Assembly (NCBI RefSeq): GCF_000513895.2
Contig: NZ_CP165783.1
Location: 930,001-994,000 of the forward strand
DNA length: 64,000 bases
Source: Ensifer sp. WSM1721
Lineage (GTDB): Bacteria > Pseudomonadota > Alphaproteobacteria > Rhizobiales > Rhizobiaceae
Reading direction: 5' to 3'
In this document: positions 37,605 through 46,660 of the stretch, piece after piece
Layout of the letters: the number at the start of each line of letters is the position of its first letter
Numbering within the stretch: position 1 is the stretch's first letter
Notes under the pieces: generated by a model
The model's input: only the letters and a program-made list of their open reading frames with translations
Told to the model about the DNA's origin: nothing
The model's database searches: none
Translations under genes and position numbers: made by a program

Positions 37605-40357
37605 GCGCGCTGGGACAGCAGCTGGAGGCAGCCGGAGCGGCCTCTGCGCCGACGAAGCGGCTCGCCAGCCGGCTCGCCAATCTGCCGATTTCCGCGCGAG
37701 TGGCGGCGCTGACCGCCGCAGGTCTGATCAGCCTTGTTCTGTCATCCGTCTTCCTCACTCAGGCGCTTTATCGCAGCGCCGAACGCATGGCCGAAACCAG
37801 GGAGCTGTTCGATAGAGCCGCATCGGCCGCCGCAGCGCATGTCGCCTTTGGAGATCTCAGATACTGGCTCACCGACCTCTCTGTCAGTTTGCTCATGAAT
37901 TCACAGCGCAACGCCGATGACGCTCGCGAACGGCTGCAGGTCCAACTGGATCGCCTCGCACAGCATGCGCCCGACGCGGTCGAGGAAATCCGCACCGAGG
38001 TCGACGCCTATGTCGGAACCGCGTTGCAGGCGACGGACAGCTATACCCAGGACAACCGTATTGTCGGCAACGCCTTGCTGGCGAAGGCCCGTATTCACAG
38101 CGGCAAGGTCGATGCCGATCTCAACAAGCTTGTCGACCAGGTAAAGGCCGAAGCGGAAGCCGCTCGCAACGAGGTCGTCGCACAAACCGAGAAGACCGCC
38201 ACAGGCGCCGCAATCCTTGTGGGCGTCCTGGTCCTGGTCGGTTCGCTTCTCACGCTTCTCGTCCTGCGCTCGATCGTCGGTCCGCTCAGGCGTCTCAATC
38301 GCGTGATCGAGGACCTCACGGAAGGCCGCTACGACGTCGAGATACCCCAGGAGGGCGGCGACGAACTCGGAGCGATGGCGCGGACGCTCATGCTTTTCCG
38401 TGAAAGCGCGATCGAAAAGAAAAGGCTCGAAGACGAAGCGGAACGTCAGAGGCGGACGATCGCCGCGGCGCTCGAGGCGATTTCCGACGGATTCGTCCTC
38501 TATGATCCGGATGACAGAATCCTGGTCGCAAACAGCAAGTATTGCGAAATCTTTCCGAGCCATAGGCCCAACGAACTTCGCGGCAAGAGCTTCCACGAAA
38601 TCCTGGAGCAGAATCTCGCAAATGGACAAATAGACCTAGAGGGCAAGTCACCGGAAGATTGGATCGAGGACCGCCTGCGCCGTCACCGGGATCCGGCCGG
38701 CCTCGTCGACGAGCGGCGGTTCGGCGACAAATGGGTCCGCATCAGCAAGCGCAAGATCCCCGATGGCGGGACGGTGGCCGTCTACACCGACATCACCGAA
38801 CTCAAGCAGCGCCAGGTCGAACTCGAGCGGGCCAAGAGCAAGGCCGAATCCGCAAGCGAGGCCAAGAGCCGCTTTCTCGCTTCGATGAGCCACGAATTGC
38901 GCACGCCGCTGAACGCCATCATCGGCTACAGCGAGATGCTGATGGAGGAGGCGCGCGACCACGATGACGAAGAGCTCGTGCCTGACCTCGAAAAAATAGC
39001 CGCAGCCGGACGGCATCTGCTGTCTCTCATCAACGACATCCTCGACCTCTCGAAGATCGAGGCGAACAAGATGGAGCTCTTCCTCGAAACCTTCGATGTC
39101 GCCGAATTGCTGCGCGACGTGAGTGCTACCGTCGCGCCGCTGATGGCAAAGAACCGGAACGAGTTCATCAAGGATATCGATGGCGATCTCGGGGAGATGC
39201 ACTCCGACCAGACCAAGCTGCGCCAGAATCTCTTCAACCTGCTCAGCAACGCCGCCAAATTCACCAATGGCGGCAAGGTGACGCTTTCGGTTCGGCGCCA
39301 AAGAAGGGCGGACCGCGATTGGCTCGTGTTCAAGGTGTCCGATACCGGCATCGGCATGACGCCGGAGCAGCAGGAACGGCTCTTCAATCCCTTTACGCAG
39401 GCCGATCCGTCCACCACACGGAACTACGGCGGTACGGGGTTGGGGTTGAGCATTACCCGCAGCTTTTGCCGCATGATAGGCGGTGTCGTTAAAGTCGAAA
39501 GCGAAGTCGGAAAAGGCTCGACCTTCACCATGGAGGTGCCGGCTGAGTGCAGGCGGGAAGCCGAAGAACCTCGGACAGCCGAACCGCCGCCGATCACAGA
39601 GGGCCGGACCGCGCTGATCATCGATGATGATCCGGCTGCCCGCAACCTGATCGCAAGGGCGCTCGCGGAAGCAGGCCTTGCCTCGATCGAAGCCGCAAGC
39701 GGACCGGAAGGGATAGCCGCTGCTCGGGAGCATCGGCCCGCGGCAATCATTCTCGACATCATCATGCCTCATCAGGACGGCTGGTCGGTGCTGCGCACGC
39801 TGAAGAGCGATCCCGAACTCTGCACGATCCCCGTTATCCTGGCGACGATCCTGGCGGATCGCGAGCTCGGCCTCTCGCTCGGAGCAGTCGAATATCTGAC
39901 CAAGCCCATCGACACCGACAAGCTGATCCGGACCATAGAGACTTACGGCGGCGGCAATCGCGACGTGCTGGTCATCGACGACGATCAGGCTTCGCGCGAG
40001 TTCCTCCGGCGTATTCTGGTGAAGAGGAAATGGACGGTCCACGAGGCGGCCGACGGCATCCGCGGTCTCGAGCTCATGAAGCGCCTTAAGCCGCGTCTCG
40101 TCCTGCTCGATCTTCTGATGCCCGAGATGGACGGATTCCAGACGCTGAGCGAGATGCAGAGCGTACCGGAACTCCAGAATATTCCGGTCGTCGTCGTCAC
40201 TTCGAAGGACCTTTCTGCAAACGAGCTGAGCTGGCTTCGCGACCGAGCGGTAGCCGTCGTGAACAAGGGCGCAAACAGCAGGTCGCAGCTGGTCGCGGCC
40301 CTCGAGCGCCAGATAGGATCACGCGAAACGGCCGGTACGGCCGTCGCCGACGGCTGA
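37601..40357 (+). CDS. Membrane hybrid histidine kinase with two receiver domains
   Basis: The 918-aa protein has, in order: membrane helix (~33-55), a ~150-residue helical periplasmic sensor, second membrane helix (~200-228), HAMP ([21 protein letters not shown]), a PAS-like domain (~285-410, [24 protein letters not shown] split over two motifs), HisKA with His431 in [11 protein letters not shown], and an HATPase domain with NLLSNAAKF and DTGIGM and GGTGLGLSI. Two receiver domains follow, with phosphoacceptors Asp719 ([10 protein letters not shown]) and Asp837 ([10 protein letters not shown]). The first receiver lacks the usual Thr/Ser context ([10 protein letters not shown]). It overlaps the haem-sensor gene by ATGA and heads a phosphorelay with the next two genes. 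Confidence 0.92.
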   Translation: MSALGQQLEAAGAASAPTKRLASRLANLPISARVAALTAAGLISLVLSSVFLTQALYRSAERMAETRELFDRAASAAAAHVAFGDLRYWLTDLSVSLLMNSQRNADDARERLQVQLDRLAQHAPDAVEEIRTEVDAYVGTALQATDSYTQDNRIVGNALLAKARIHSGKVDADLNKLVDQVKAEAEAARNEVVAQTEKTATGAAILVGVLVLVGSLLTLLVLRSIVGPLRRLNRVIEDLTEGRYDVEIPQEGGDELGAMARTLMLFRESAIEKKRLEDEAERQRRTIAAALEAISDGFVLYDPDDRILVANSKYCEIFPSHRPNELRGKSFHEILEQNLANGQIDLEGKSPEDWIEDRLRRHRDPAGLVDERRFGDKWVRISKRKIPDGGTVAVYTDITELKQRQVELERAKSKAESASEAKSRFLASMSHELRTPLNAIIGYSEMLMEEARDHDDEELVPDLEKIAAAGRHLLSLINDILDLSKIEANKMELFLETFDVAELLRDVSATVAPLMAKNRNEFIKDIDGDLGEMHSDQTKLRQNLFNLLSNAAKFTNGGKVTLSVRRQRRADRDWLVFKVSDTGIGMTPEQQERLFNPFTQADPSTTRNYGGTGLGLSITRSFCRMIGGVVKVESEVGKGSTFTMEVPAECRREAEEPRTAEPPPITEGRTALIIDDDPAARNLIARALAEAGLASIEAASGPEGIAAAREHRPAAIILDIIMPHQDGWSVLRTLKSDPELCTIPVILATILADRELGLSLGAVEYLTKPIDTDKLIRTIETYGGGNRDVLVIDDDQASREFLRRILVKRKWTVHEAADGIRGLELMKRLKPRLVLLDLLMPEMDGFQTLSEMQSVPELQNIPVVVVTSKDLSANELSWLRDRAVAVVNKGANSRSQLVAALERQIGSRETAGTAVADG

Positions 40358-40388
40358 AGGCACTGCAATAGACCGGAGGAGAAGCGCA

Positions 40389-40760
40389 ATGACGAGAATC
40401 CTTCTGGTGGAAGACAACGAAATGAATCGCGACATGCTTTCGCGGCGGTTGTCTCGTCGCGGTTTCGACGTACTGATCGCCGAGAACGGAAAGGCCGGCG
40501 TCGAGCTTGCCGCTTCGGAAAAGCCTGATTTGATCCTGATGGACATGAGCCTGCCGGTGATGGACGGCTGGGAAGCGACCAGGCGGATCAAGGCCAACCC
40601 GGTCACGTCGAGGATACCGGTCATCGCGCTGACTGCCCACGCGATGGCGAGCGATCGGGACATGGCGCTCGAGGCCGGCTGCGACGACTATGACAGCAAA
40701 CCGGTCGACCTTTCGCAGCTCGTCCGGAAGATCGAGCAACTGCTGACGACACCCCATTGA
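40389..40760 (+). CDS. Single-domain response regulator (CheY/DivK-like)
   Basis: A 123-aa receiver with no output domain, behind GGAGGAGAAG. The acidic pocket is LVEDNEMNRDM, the phosphoacceptor lies in LILMDMSLPVMDGWEA, Thr in VIALTAHAM and Lys in DSKPVDL. DYDSKP replaces the common DYxTKP. It sits 31 bp after the hybrid kinase gene and 16 bp before the cyclase gene. It probably relays or drains phosphate within this operon's pathway, in the manner of DivK-type shuttles. Confidence 0.9.
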   Translation: MTRILLVEDNEMNRDMLSRRLSRRGFDVLIAENGKAGVELAASEKPDLILMDMSLPVMDGWEATRRIKANPVTSRIPVIALTAHAMASDRDMALEAGCDDYDSKPVDLSQLVRKIEQLLTTPH

Positions 40761-40776
40761 GCGGCCATTTACGAAA

Positions 40777-42336
40777 ATGAGTATCGGGAACGAATTTCAG
40801 CGCCAGGCCATCGCCGCCCATGTGGTGCAGCGGCTGGCCGGCCCGGCGCGGGCGATCCTGGGATTTCAGGAGTTGCTGGGAGAGCAGGCGCGAGACCTCG
40901 GTTTGACCCACATTCAGACGGACCTGGAGCGGATCGGAGCCGCCGCAAGGCAATTGAACGGCCTCATAGATGGCCTGATCGAAGGGAAGGACTGCCCTTC
41001 GCAGGAAGGGGGAGCAGAGGCGGAGGCAAGGCTCCGCCATGATCTGCGGACGCCGCTCAATGCCATTATCGGCTATGCGGAAATGATCCTCGACGAGGTC
41101 GGGGATCAGCATCAGCACACGCTGGGGGAGGATCTCGGTGAGATACTTGCCGCTGCGGCCGAGCTCCTGAAACAGGTTGATGCCATTGCCGGCCTTTCGC
41201 GCGGAGGAGCCCTCGAGCTGCAGCCGGGCGATCAAACCGAAATCGACGCAGCGGAGCTGGAACGCCTCCTCTTCAGGACCGAGCATGAGCCATGGCCCGA
41301 TCAGGGTGGCAGGATCCTCGTCGTCGACGACGTCGCCAGCAATCGCGATCTTCTCTCCCGCCGGTTGCGCCGTGAAGGCCATCGCGTCGTCACTGCCGAT
41401 TCCGGCCTGTCAGCGCTTCAAAGACTGAACGAAGACGAGTTCGACGTCATTCTGCTCGACATATTGATGCCGGACATGAACGGCATCGAGATTCTATCGC
41501 GGCTCAAGGCGGAGAACCGATGGCGCCACGTTCCGGTGATCATGATATCGGGCTTGAGCGAAGTCGCGGCCGTCGCCCGGTGCATCGAGGCGGGAGCTGA
41601 TGACTACCTCACGAAGCCCTTCAATCCGGTCCTGCTGCGCGCCCGCATCAACTCCGCGCTCGAGAAGAAGCGCTGGCTCGACCGTGAGCACCGCTATCTG
41701 CAGCGGATCGAAACGGAGAAACGACGCGCCGATGCGCTTATTCACGCGATCCTGCCCGATCAGATCGTCGACCGCCTGCAGGGCGGCGAAGAGATCATCG
41801 CCGACCGCTTCGAAGAGGTTTCCATCCTATTCGCGGATATCGTCGGCTTCTCGCCCATTGCCGCACGGCTGCCGCCGTCCGATCTGGTCAGGCGGCTGGA
41901 CGGGATGTTCAGCACGTTCGATCTCCTGACCGAGCGGCATGGCGTGGAGAAGATAAAGACGATCGGAGACGCCTATATGGCCGCCTGCGGCATCCCGGAG
42001 CCTTGCGCCGATCACGCCGACAGGATCGTAGCTCTCGGAAAGTCCATGCTGCAATCGTTGCGCGACACCTTCCCCGACAGCGATCGCTTTCGGGTTCGCA
42101 TTGGAATCCATTCGGGGCCTGTCGTCGCCGGCCTGATCGGACGGCATCGCTTCGTCTACGACGTGTGGGGAGAAACCGTGAATATCGCGAGCCGCCTCGA
42201 ATCCCAGGGGGCGGCCGATCGCATTCAGATCTCGGAGGCAACCAGGCGCGCCCTGCGGGGCCGGTGGACCCTTGAGCCGCGATGCGCGCTGGACCTGCGA
42301 GGCATCGGCGCGATTGAGGCCTATTTTGTTCGATAG
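40777..42336 (+). CDS. HisKA - receiver - class III adenylate cyclase fusion protein
   Basis: The 519-aa soluble protein begins with a helical region and a HisKA-type dimerisation box, [19 protein letters not shown] (His88), but no HATPase domain follows. A receiver spans ~180-295 (VVDDVASNRD, phosphoacceptor Asp228 in LLDILMPDMNG, Lys in DYLTKPF). The cyclase domain covers ~345-515: metal ligands Asp354 (FADIVGFS) and Asp398 (GDAYMA), adenine-selecting Lys394 (IKTIGD) and YDVWGETVNIASRLES. These residues predict ATP, not GTP, as substrate. The lone HisKA box may accept phosphate like an Hpt domain or only dimerise. cAMP output would be set by phosphorylation of the receiver. Confidence 0.9.
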   Translation: MSIGNEFQRQAIAAHVVQRLAGPARAILGFQELLGEQARDLGLTHIQTDLERIGAAARQLNGLIDGLIEGKDCPSQEGGAEAEARLRHDLRTPLNAIIGYAEMILDEVGDQHQHTLGEDLGEILAAAAELLKQVDAIAGLSRGGALELQPGDQTEIDAAELERLLFRTEHEPWPDQGGRILVVDDVASNRDLLSRRLRREGHRVVTADSGLSALQRLNEDEFDVILLDILMPDMNGIEILSRLKAENRWRHVPVIMISGLSEVAAVARCIEAGADDYLTKPFNPVLLRARINSALEKKRWLDREHRYLQRIETEKRRADALIHAILPDQIVDRLQGGEEIIADRFEEVSILFADIVGFSPIAARLPPSDLVRRLDGMFSTFDLLTERHGVEKIKTIGDAYMAACGIPEPCADHADRIVALGKSMLQSLRDTFPDSDRFRVRIGIHSGPVVAGLIGRHRFVYDVWGETVNIASRLESQGAADRIQISEATRRALRGRWTLEPRCALDLRGIGAIEAYFVR

Positions 42337-42367
42337 AGAACCGTTGCGGTCACCAAATCACGCGGCC

Positions 42368-43321
42368 TCACAAGTAGCAATGTGTGTACTCGCCGATCCG
42401 GAAGTCCTCGAAGCTTTGGGACCAGCGTTTCCCCGGCCAGACATAGTCCACTCTGCCTTCTGCGGGTCGGTAGACGGCCGTGTAGAGAGTCCGGTAAGGA
42501 ACCCGCCCGGAATAAAGTGGGGGCAGAAGGAACAGGTCCGTCAGCCTCGAAAGCGACATGGAAGGCTCCTCCAGCGCTTGCAAAAGCCGGAGCTGTCGCA
42601 CCATCGAAGACGATGAGGGTCTTCCAGTCCGCTGATGGTTCGTACATGCCCTCACCCGCGAGATGATCGGTCGCTGGCGGGGGCCAAGGAACAGCGTAGC
42701 GTGCCGGCCCGAGCGATCGAGCACTGTCACGTTCTGTGGAAGCGCCACCGGTATCCGGCACAAGGCCGCCACCGCCTGGTTCACTCGATGACAGGTCTCG
42801 AGCACGTAGCGGAGCATGAGAATGATCGAGAAGCCGACGCCCTGAACACGGCTTCCACCGAAAGTCACACTGGCGACCAGTCCCTCCTCGTTCATACCGT
42901 CGAGGCAGCCTCCCCAAGGTCGCTGCGCCTTCGAAATCACCTTCAAGCCCGACCACTCGGTCAACTCGAAACGGTCAGACACGATATCGGGCGGATAGTC
43001 GAAGTTGCGGATGAGTGCCGGTCCTTCTTCTCCGAGCCAGACGGCCTGACTGCAGCCATAGTTTTCCGGCGCGGGCCGGTAATGGCTCAGCATCCGGTGA
43101 GCCACCTCGTCATCTCCGACGAGGGCGCAGGCGTGCTCATAATGAGGAACCAGCTCGGGCATGTGCCGCTCGAGAGCGGCGCGACAATCCTCGGCGCTTG
43201 GGGTCGGCACCACGGCTTGCCCGAAATACCAGCTCTCGGCCTCCGCCCGGCCGGCGACAAAACGCGCTAGCCAAGCTTCCCCCGGCCGGTCCTCCCGCGC
43301 TGCAACGAACGTCTTGTACAT
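42368..43321 (-). CDS. C45-family acyltransferase/amidohydrolase (isopenicillin-N acyltransferase-like)
   Basis: Read from the ATG at 43321, the product has 317 aa. The Ntn-hydrolase pattern is clear: NYGCSQAVWLGEEGPALIRNFDYP with likely autocatalytic nucleophile Cys90, and WGGCLDGMNEEGLVASVTFGG. C45 proteins cleave themselves before the Cys and hydrolyse or transfer acyl amides (6-aminopenicillanate, acyl-homoserine-like or peptide substrates). There is no ribosome binding site, but a near-perfect sigma-70 promoter ends 10 nt upstream, so translation may be leaderless. Codons open further upstream would be outside the transcript. It follows the metallophore-type importer genes by 136 bp on the same strand; a role in processing the imported compound is a guess. 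Confidence 0.78.
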   Translation of the reverse strand: MYKTFVAAREDRPGEAWLARFVAGRAEAESWYFGQAVVPTPSAEDCRAALERHMPELVPHYEHACALVGDDEVAHRMLSHYRPAPENYGCSQAVWLGEEGPALIRNFDYPPDIVSDRFELTEWSGLKVISKAQRPWGGCLDGMNEEGLVASVTFGGSRVQGVGFSIILMLRYVLETCHRVNQAVAALCRIPVALPQNVTVLDRSGRHATLFLGPRQRPIISRVRACTNHQRTGRPSSSSMVRQLRLLQALEEPSMSLSRLTDLFLLPPLYSGRVPYRTLYTAVYRPAEGRVDYVWPGKRWSQSFEDFRIGEYTHCYL

Positions 43322-43331
43322 AGCGAACAGG

Positions 43332-43361
43332 ATTATAGGGTGGGGGGTGTTCCAGTGGCAA
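43332..43361 (-). promoter_or_regulatory. Strong sigma-70-type promoter giving a near-leaderless transcript
   Basis: On the minus strand TTGCCA (43361-43356), an 18-nt spacer and TATAAT (43337-43332). The expected start point is about 43325, only about 4 nt before the ATG at 43321. Confidence 0.6.
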
Positions 43362-43457
43362 CGCAGCCTCCGATCGGCGCTCCCACTCCATTGCTGGCAT
43401 CCTGAATTCCCTCGATGTACGGCGGGTCGGGGGCAAAGCGGCAGATCGACGGCAACG

Positions 43458-44891
43458 TCATTCTCCGCGACCGAGCTTCCTGGCTGCGCCAATTTCAACG
43501 ATCCGGCTCGAAATGCGCTCGGCGAGATGGCGATCGTGGGTGACGAGAAGGACGGCTAGTCCGGTCTCGCGGACGATCTCGAGCAGGAAGTCAATGACTT
43601 CCTTCTGGCTGAGCGGGTCGAGTCGCGAGGTGGCTTCGTCGGCAAACAGGAAAACGGGGTCGAGCAACAGGGCACGAAGGATTGCGAAGCGCTGCAGTTC
43701 ACCCCCGGAGATCTGATTGGGCAAGCGGTCCAACAGGTTGCCCTGCAACCGGAGCCGGGCAAGCAGTCTCTCCACCTCGATCCACGTACGCCCATGCAAT
43801 CTCACCAGATCGACAAGCCCTTTTCGGATGGGTTGATGTGGAGCGAACGCCGCCGGAGGGTCCTGATAGAGCTTCTGGTAGCGCAGCGGCGATAGATCCT
43901 TCCGTCGCTCGACCGTGCCGGAGTCGGGTCTGGCGAGCCCGAGAAGAATGTTGCCGACGGTGGTCTTGCCGCAACCGCTGGGGCCGACAATGGCGACGAT
44001 CTCGCCGGCACGGATCTCGACATCCAGATCGGCGAACAGCAGCCTTTCTCCGTAGGCCTTCGCAAGCCCGCGTCCGGCGACCACGATCTCGCCCGAGGTC
44101 GTCGTTGCCCTTCGCTCCCAGCCTTGCGGATCGGCAGCAATCAATGCGCGGCTATAGTCGTGTGCCGGCGCCGCCAACAGCTTTCCCGCCGGGCCGCATT
44201 CGATCAGGCGCCCGTCCAGCATCACGCCTACCGTGCCGCCGAGCGCCCTGGCAACGGCGACGTCATGGGTGATCGTTAACAGCAAACGCCCGCGGTCGAC
44301 CTCTTGCCGCAGCCGCGCAACAACGGAATCGCGCAGGGCTGCATCGAGCCCTTTCGTCGGTTCGTCGGCGATCATCAGATCGACGTCGGCCGCATGAGTA
44401 ATGGCGATTGCCGCACGCTGTGCCATGCCGCCCGACATTTGGAACGGGTAGAGTTCGCCGGCGCGCTCCAGCCCCACTTCGGCAAGATTGTCACCTGCCA
44501 GTTGCCGGCTCCGCCGCGCATCTCTCCGCTTGACGAAACGATGCACTTCCGACACTTGCGAGCCAATCCGCATCGTCGGGTCGAGCGCGAGCCAGGGCTC
44601 CTGCGGAAGAAGCGAGATGCTGCGTCCCCAGCGAGCACGCCGTTCGGCAGGCGAACCCGCCAGAAGATCGGTGCCGTCGAGAAGAACCTTTCCCGTGGCA
44701 CGCAGTTCCGCCGGTAGGTTTCCCATGACCGCCTGCGCCACAAGCGACTTGCCCGATCCGCTCTCGCCAAGCAGTGTCAGCGGCCGGTCCCTGCTGACCG
44801 TGAAAGAAACGTCGGAAACGATCCGTCCCGCCGCCGCCTCGACAGCGAGTGCGCTGATCGAAAGTTCCTGTATTCCCGCTCGCATGTTCAT
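43458..44891 (-). CDS. Fused double ATP-binding protein of a nickel/peptide-type ABC importer
   Basis: The 477-aa protein joins the usually separate DppD/NikD and DppF/NikE cassettes. Domain 1 (~10-250): Walker A GESGSGKS, signature QMSGGMAQRAAI, Walker B LMIADEPTKGLD, H-loop LTITHDVAV. Domain 2 (~265-475): Walker A GPSGCGKTT, signature QISGGELQRFAI, Walker B FLFADEATSRLD, H-loop LLVTHDRHL. The cysteine-rich C-terminal extension of oligopeptide ATPases is missing. Its start overlaps the upstream permease stop by ATGA, so the operon is tightly coupled. Fused, extension-less ATPases are typical of metal or metallophore systems rather than peptide systems. Confidence 0.88.
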   Translation of the reverse strand: MNMRAGIQELSISALAVEAAAGRIVSDVSFTVSRDRPLTLLGESGSGKSLVAQAVMGNLPAELRATGKVLLDGTDLLAGSPAERRARWGRSISLLPQEPWLALDPTMRIGSQVSEVHRFVKRRDARRSRQLAGDNLAEVGLERAGELYPFQMSGGMAQRAAIAITHAADVDLMIADEPTKGLDAALRDSVVARLRQEVDRGRLLLTITHDVAVARALGGTVGVMLDGRLIECGPAGKLLAAPAHDYSRALIAADPQGWERRATTTSGEIVVAGRGLAKAYGERLLFADLDVEIRAGEIVAIVGPSGCGKTTVGNILLGLARPDSGTVERRKDLSPLRYQKLYQDPPAAFAPHQPIRKGLVDLVRLHGRTWIEVERLLARLRLQGNLLDRLPNQISGGELQRFAILRALLLDPVFLFADEATSRLDPLSQKEVIDFLLEIVRETGLAVLLVTHDRHLAERISSRIVEIGAARKLGRGE

Positions 44892-45712
44892 GCGCGGTCT
44901 CCGTCTGCGACGAGTTGAAGGCCGAGCACGAGAAGGAAGATCAGCAGGGCGGGCAGAAGCACATGCAATGGCGCCTCGGCATAGTAGGGCAAAAGCTCGA
45001 CAATAATGCTGCCGAGTTCGGGCGTCGGAGGTTGCAGCCCGACGCTGATGGCGCTGAGCGTCGAAACGGCGATGATGGCCGTTGCCATGGCGAAGGCGGT
45101 AAGTGTCGCAATCATCGGAGCGATCACGGGCACCACATAATTGCGCAGAATGTACCCCGACCCGAAGCCGAGCATTCTTGCGGCTTCGATGTGCGGCTGG
45201 GCAAGCACGGTCTTCGTCGTCGCCCGGGTCACCCGGTAGAATTCCACCCAGAGGGTCAGCGATAGACCCAGGAAGAGCGGACCATAGTTGCCTGGCGAGA
45301 ATGCGAGCAGCAGCAGCACGAGCATCAAGCCGGGAAGCGCCAGAACGACTGTCGCCAGCAATTCGAGGAGCCGCTCCGTCCCTCCGCCTCTCCAGGCGGC
45401 GGCAAGACCGAGCAGAACGCCTGGAACGGCGGCGGCAAGCATGGTGAGGAAGGCGAGCCCGAAGGAAAGCCGCGCGCCATGGGCAAGTCGGGCAAGAAGG
45501 CTGCGGCCATAGTGGTCGGCTCCCAACGCATAATCACCCCCGATGGGCGCGAGGCTCGCGCCGAAATCCTGTGCCGCCGGATCGGTCGGAACGATCACGG
45601 GTCCGATGAGCGCAAAGGCGCCGAGCAACAGCAGAAGAGCTGCCCCGAAGGCGCGGCTGCCGGAAAGCCGGGCGCGCCCTCGAGCGAGAGAGACATTGTC
45701 GATCGTGCTCAT
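44888..45712 (-). CDS. ABC transporter permease (DppC/NikC type)
   Basis: The 274-aa protein has six predicted membrane helices, the DppC-type GADHYGRSLLARLAHGAR signature after helix 1 and the EAA loop QPHIEAARMLGFGSGYI. It overlaps the upstream permease gene by 4 bp and the downstream ATPase gene by 4 bp. With its DppB-type partner it forms the channel of the importer. It is shorter than peptide-system DppC proteins (about 300 aa), closer to NikC. Confidence 0.9.
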   Translation of the reverse strand: MSTIDNVSLARGRARLSGSRAFGAALLLLLGAFALIGPVIVPTDPAAQDFGASLAPIGGDYALGADHYGRSLLARLAHGARLSFGLAFLTMLAAAVPGVLLGLAAAWRGGGTERLLELLATVVLALPGLMLVLLLLAFSPGNYGPLFLGLSLTLWVEFYRVTRATTKTVLAQPHIEAARMLGFGSGYILRNYVVPVIAPMIATLTAFAMATAIIAVSTLSAISVGLQPPTPELGSIIVELLPYYAEAPLHVLLPALLIFLLVLGLQLVADGDRA

Positions 45713-46647
45713 GCAGCCCTCCCGAAACGAGGGTCGAGCCAGAGGGAAATCGCATCGACGAGGGCTGCTATTGCAACGAACATGAGGCCCATGACGAGCG
45801 CCGTTCCCTGCACCATGGGGATATCCCGCTCGACGATCGCATGCACCAAAGCGTGGCCGATACCCGGATAGGCAAAGAGGGACTCCACGACCACGACGCC
45901 TTCGACCAGATAGATGGCCTGAAGGCCGAGATAGGACACGACCGGAATAGCAGCGTTGCGGATCCCGTGTCGGCGCACGACGATCGCCTCAGGCAGGCCC
46001 TTGTGCCGGGCGAAGGCAAAATAGGGCGTCTTCGCGACCGCAGCGACCGCATTGCGCGTCACCCGGCTCGACATCGCTGCAAGCCCCAATGCCAGCGTCA
46101 GAGCCGGCAGCAGGATCTCGCGCGGCGAGCCGAACCCCGCCGGCGGCAGCCATCCGAGCTGCTTTGAAAGGATGAGCATGAGCATGAGCCCGAGCACGAA
46201 GGGGGGAATGGCGCGGAACACCACCGCCCCAACGAGACCGGTTCGGTCGGCGATGCCACCCGGCTTCAGACCGGAGAAGATGCCGATCACCGGGCCGATT
46301 AGCAGCGAGATGAGAAGTGCCGAGGCGGCGAGCCACACGGAAGCCCCCAGTTGAACCTGCAACTCATCGACAACAGGTGCTCCCGTGACCAGCGAATGAC
46401 CGAGATCGAGGCGCAACAGACCGCCGAGCCACTCGAGGAACTGCAATAACACCGGTCGATCGAGCCCGAGCTCCAGCCTGACCTTATCCGCCGCTTCGGC
46501 GATGCGCGCGTCCGGCCCGTATCGACCAGCGGCAATTCGCATGGCGGCATCCCCCGGCAGAACCCGCATGAGCAGGAAACAGAGGGCGCCGACAACCATG
46601 GCGACTATCCCCGCCTGCATCAGGCGGGCGACGAGAAAGTTTCTCAT
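45709..46647 (-). CDS. ABC transporter permease (DppB/NikB type)
   Basis: The 312-aa protein starts at the ATG at 46647 behind AGGAAAA. It shows six membrane helices, the N-terminal VARLMQAGIVAMVVGALCFL segment, the LDLGHSLVTGAPVVDEL stretch typical of DppB and the EAA loop AFARHKGLPEAIVVRRHG. The order binding protein, DppB, DppC, fused ATPase is that of NikABC(DE)/CntABC(DF)-like systems. It overlaps the following permease gene by ATGA. Confidence 0.9.
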   Translation of the reverse strand: MRNFLVARLMQAGIVAMVVGALCFLLMRVLPGDAAMRIAAGRYGPDARIAEAADKVRLELGLDRPVLLQFLEWLGGLLRLDLGHSLVTGAPVVDELQVQLGASVWLAASALLISLLIGPVIGIFSGLKPGGIADRTGLVGAVVFRAIPPFVLGLMLMLILSKQLGWLPPAGFGSPREILLPALTLALGLAAMSSRVTRNAVAAVAKTPYFAFARHKGLPEAIVVRRHGIRNAAIPVVSYLGLQAIYLVEGVVVVESLFAYPGIGHALVHAIVERDIPMVQGTALVMGLMFVAIAALVDAISLWLDPRFGRAA

Positions 46648-46660
46648 TGCGCTTTTCCTG

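Noticed and set aside
38648..40042. 464-codon minus-strand frame
   Set aside because: Antisense to the hybrid kinase, whose domain order is complete.
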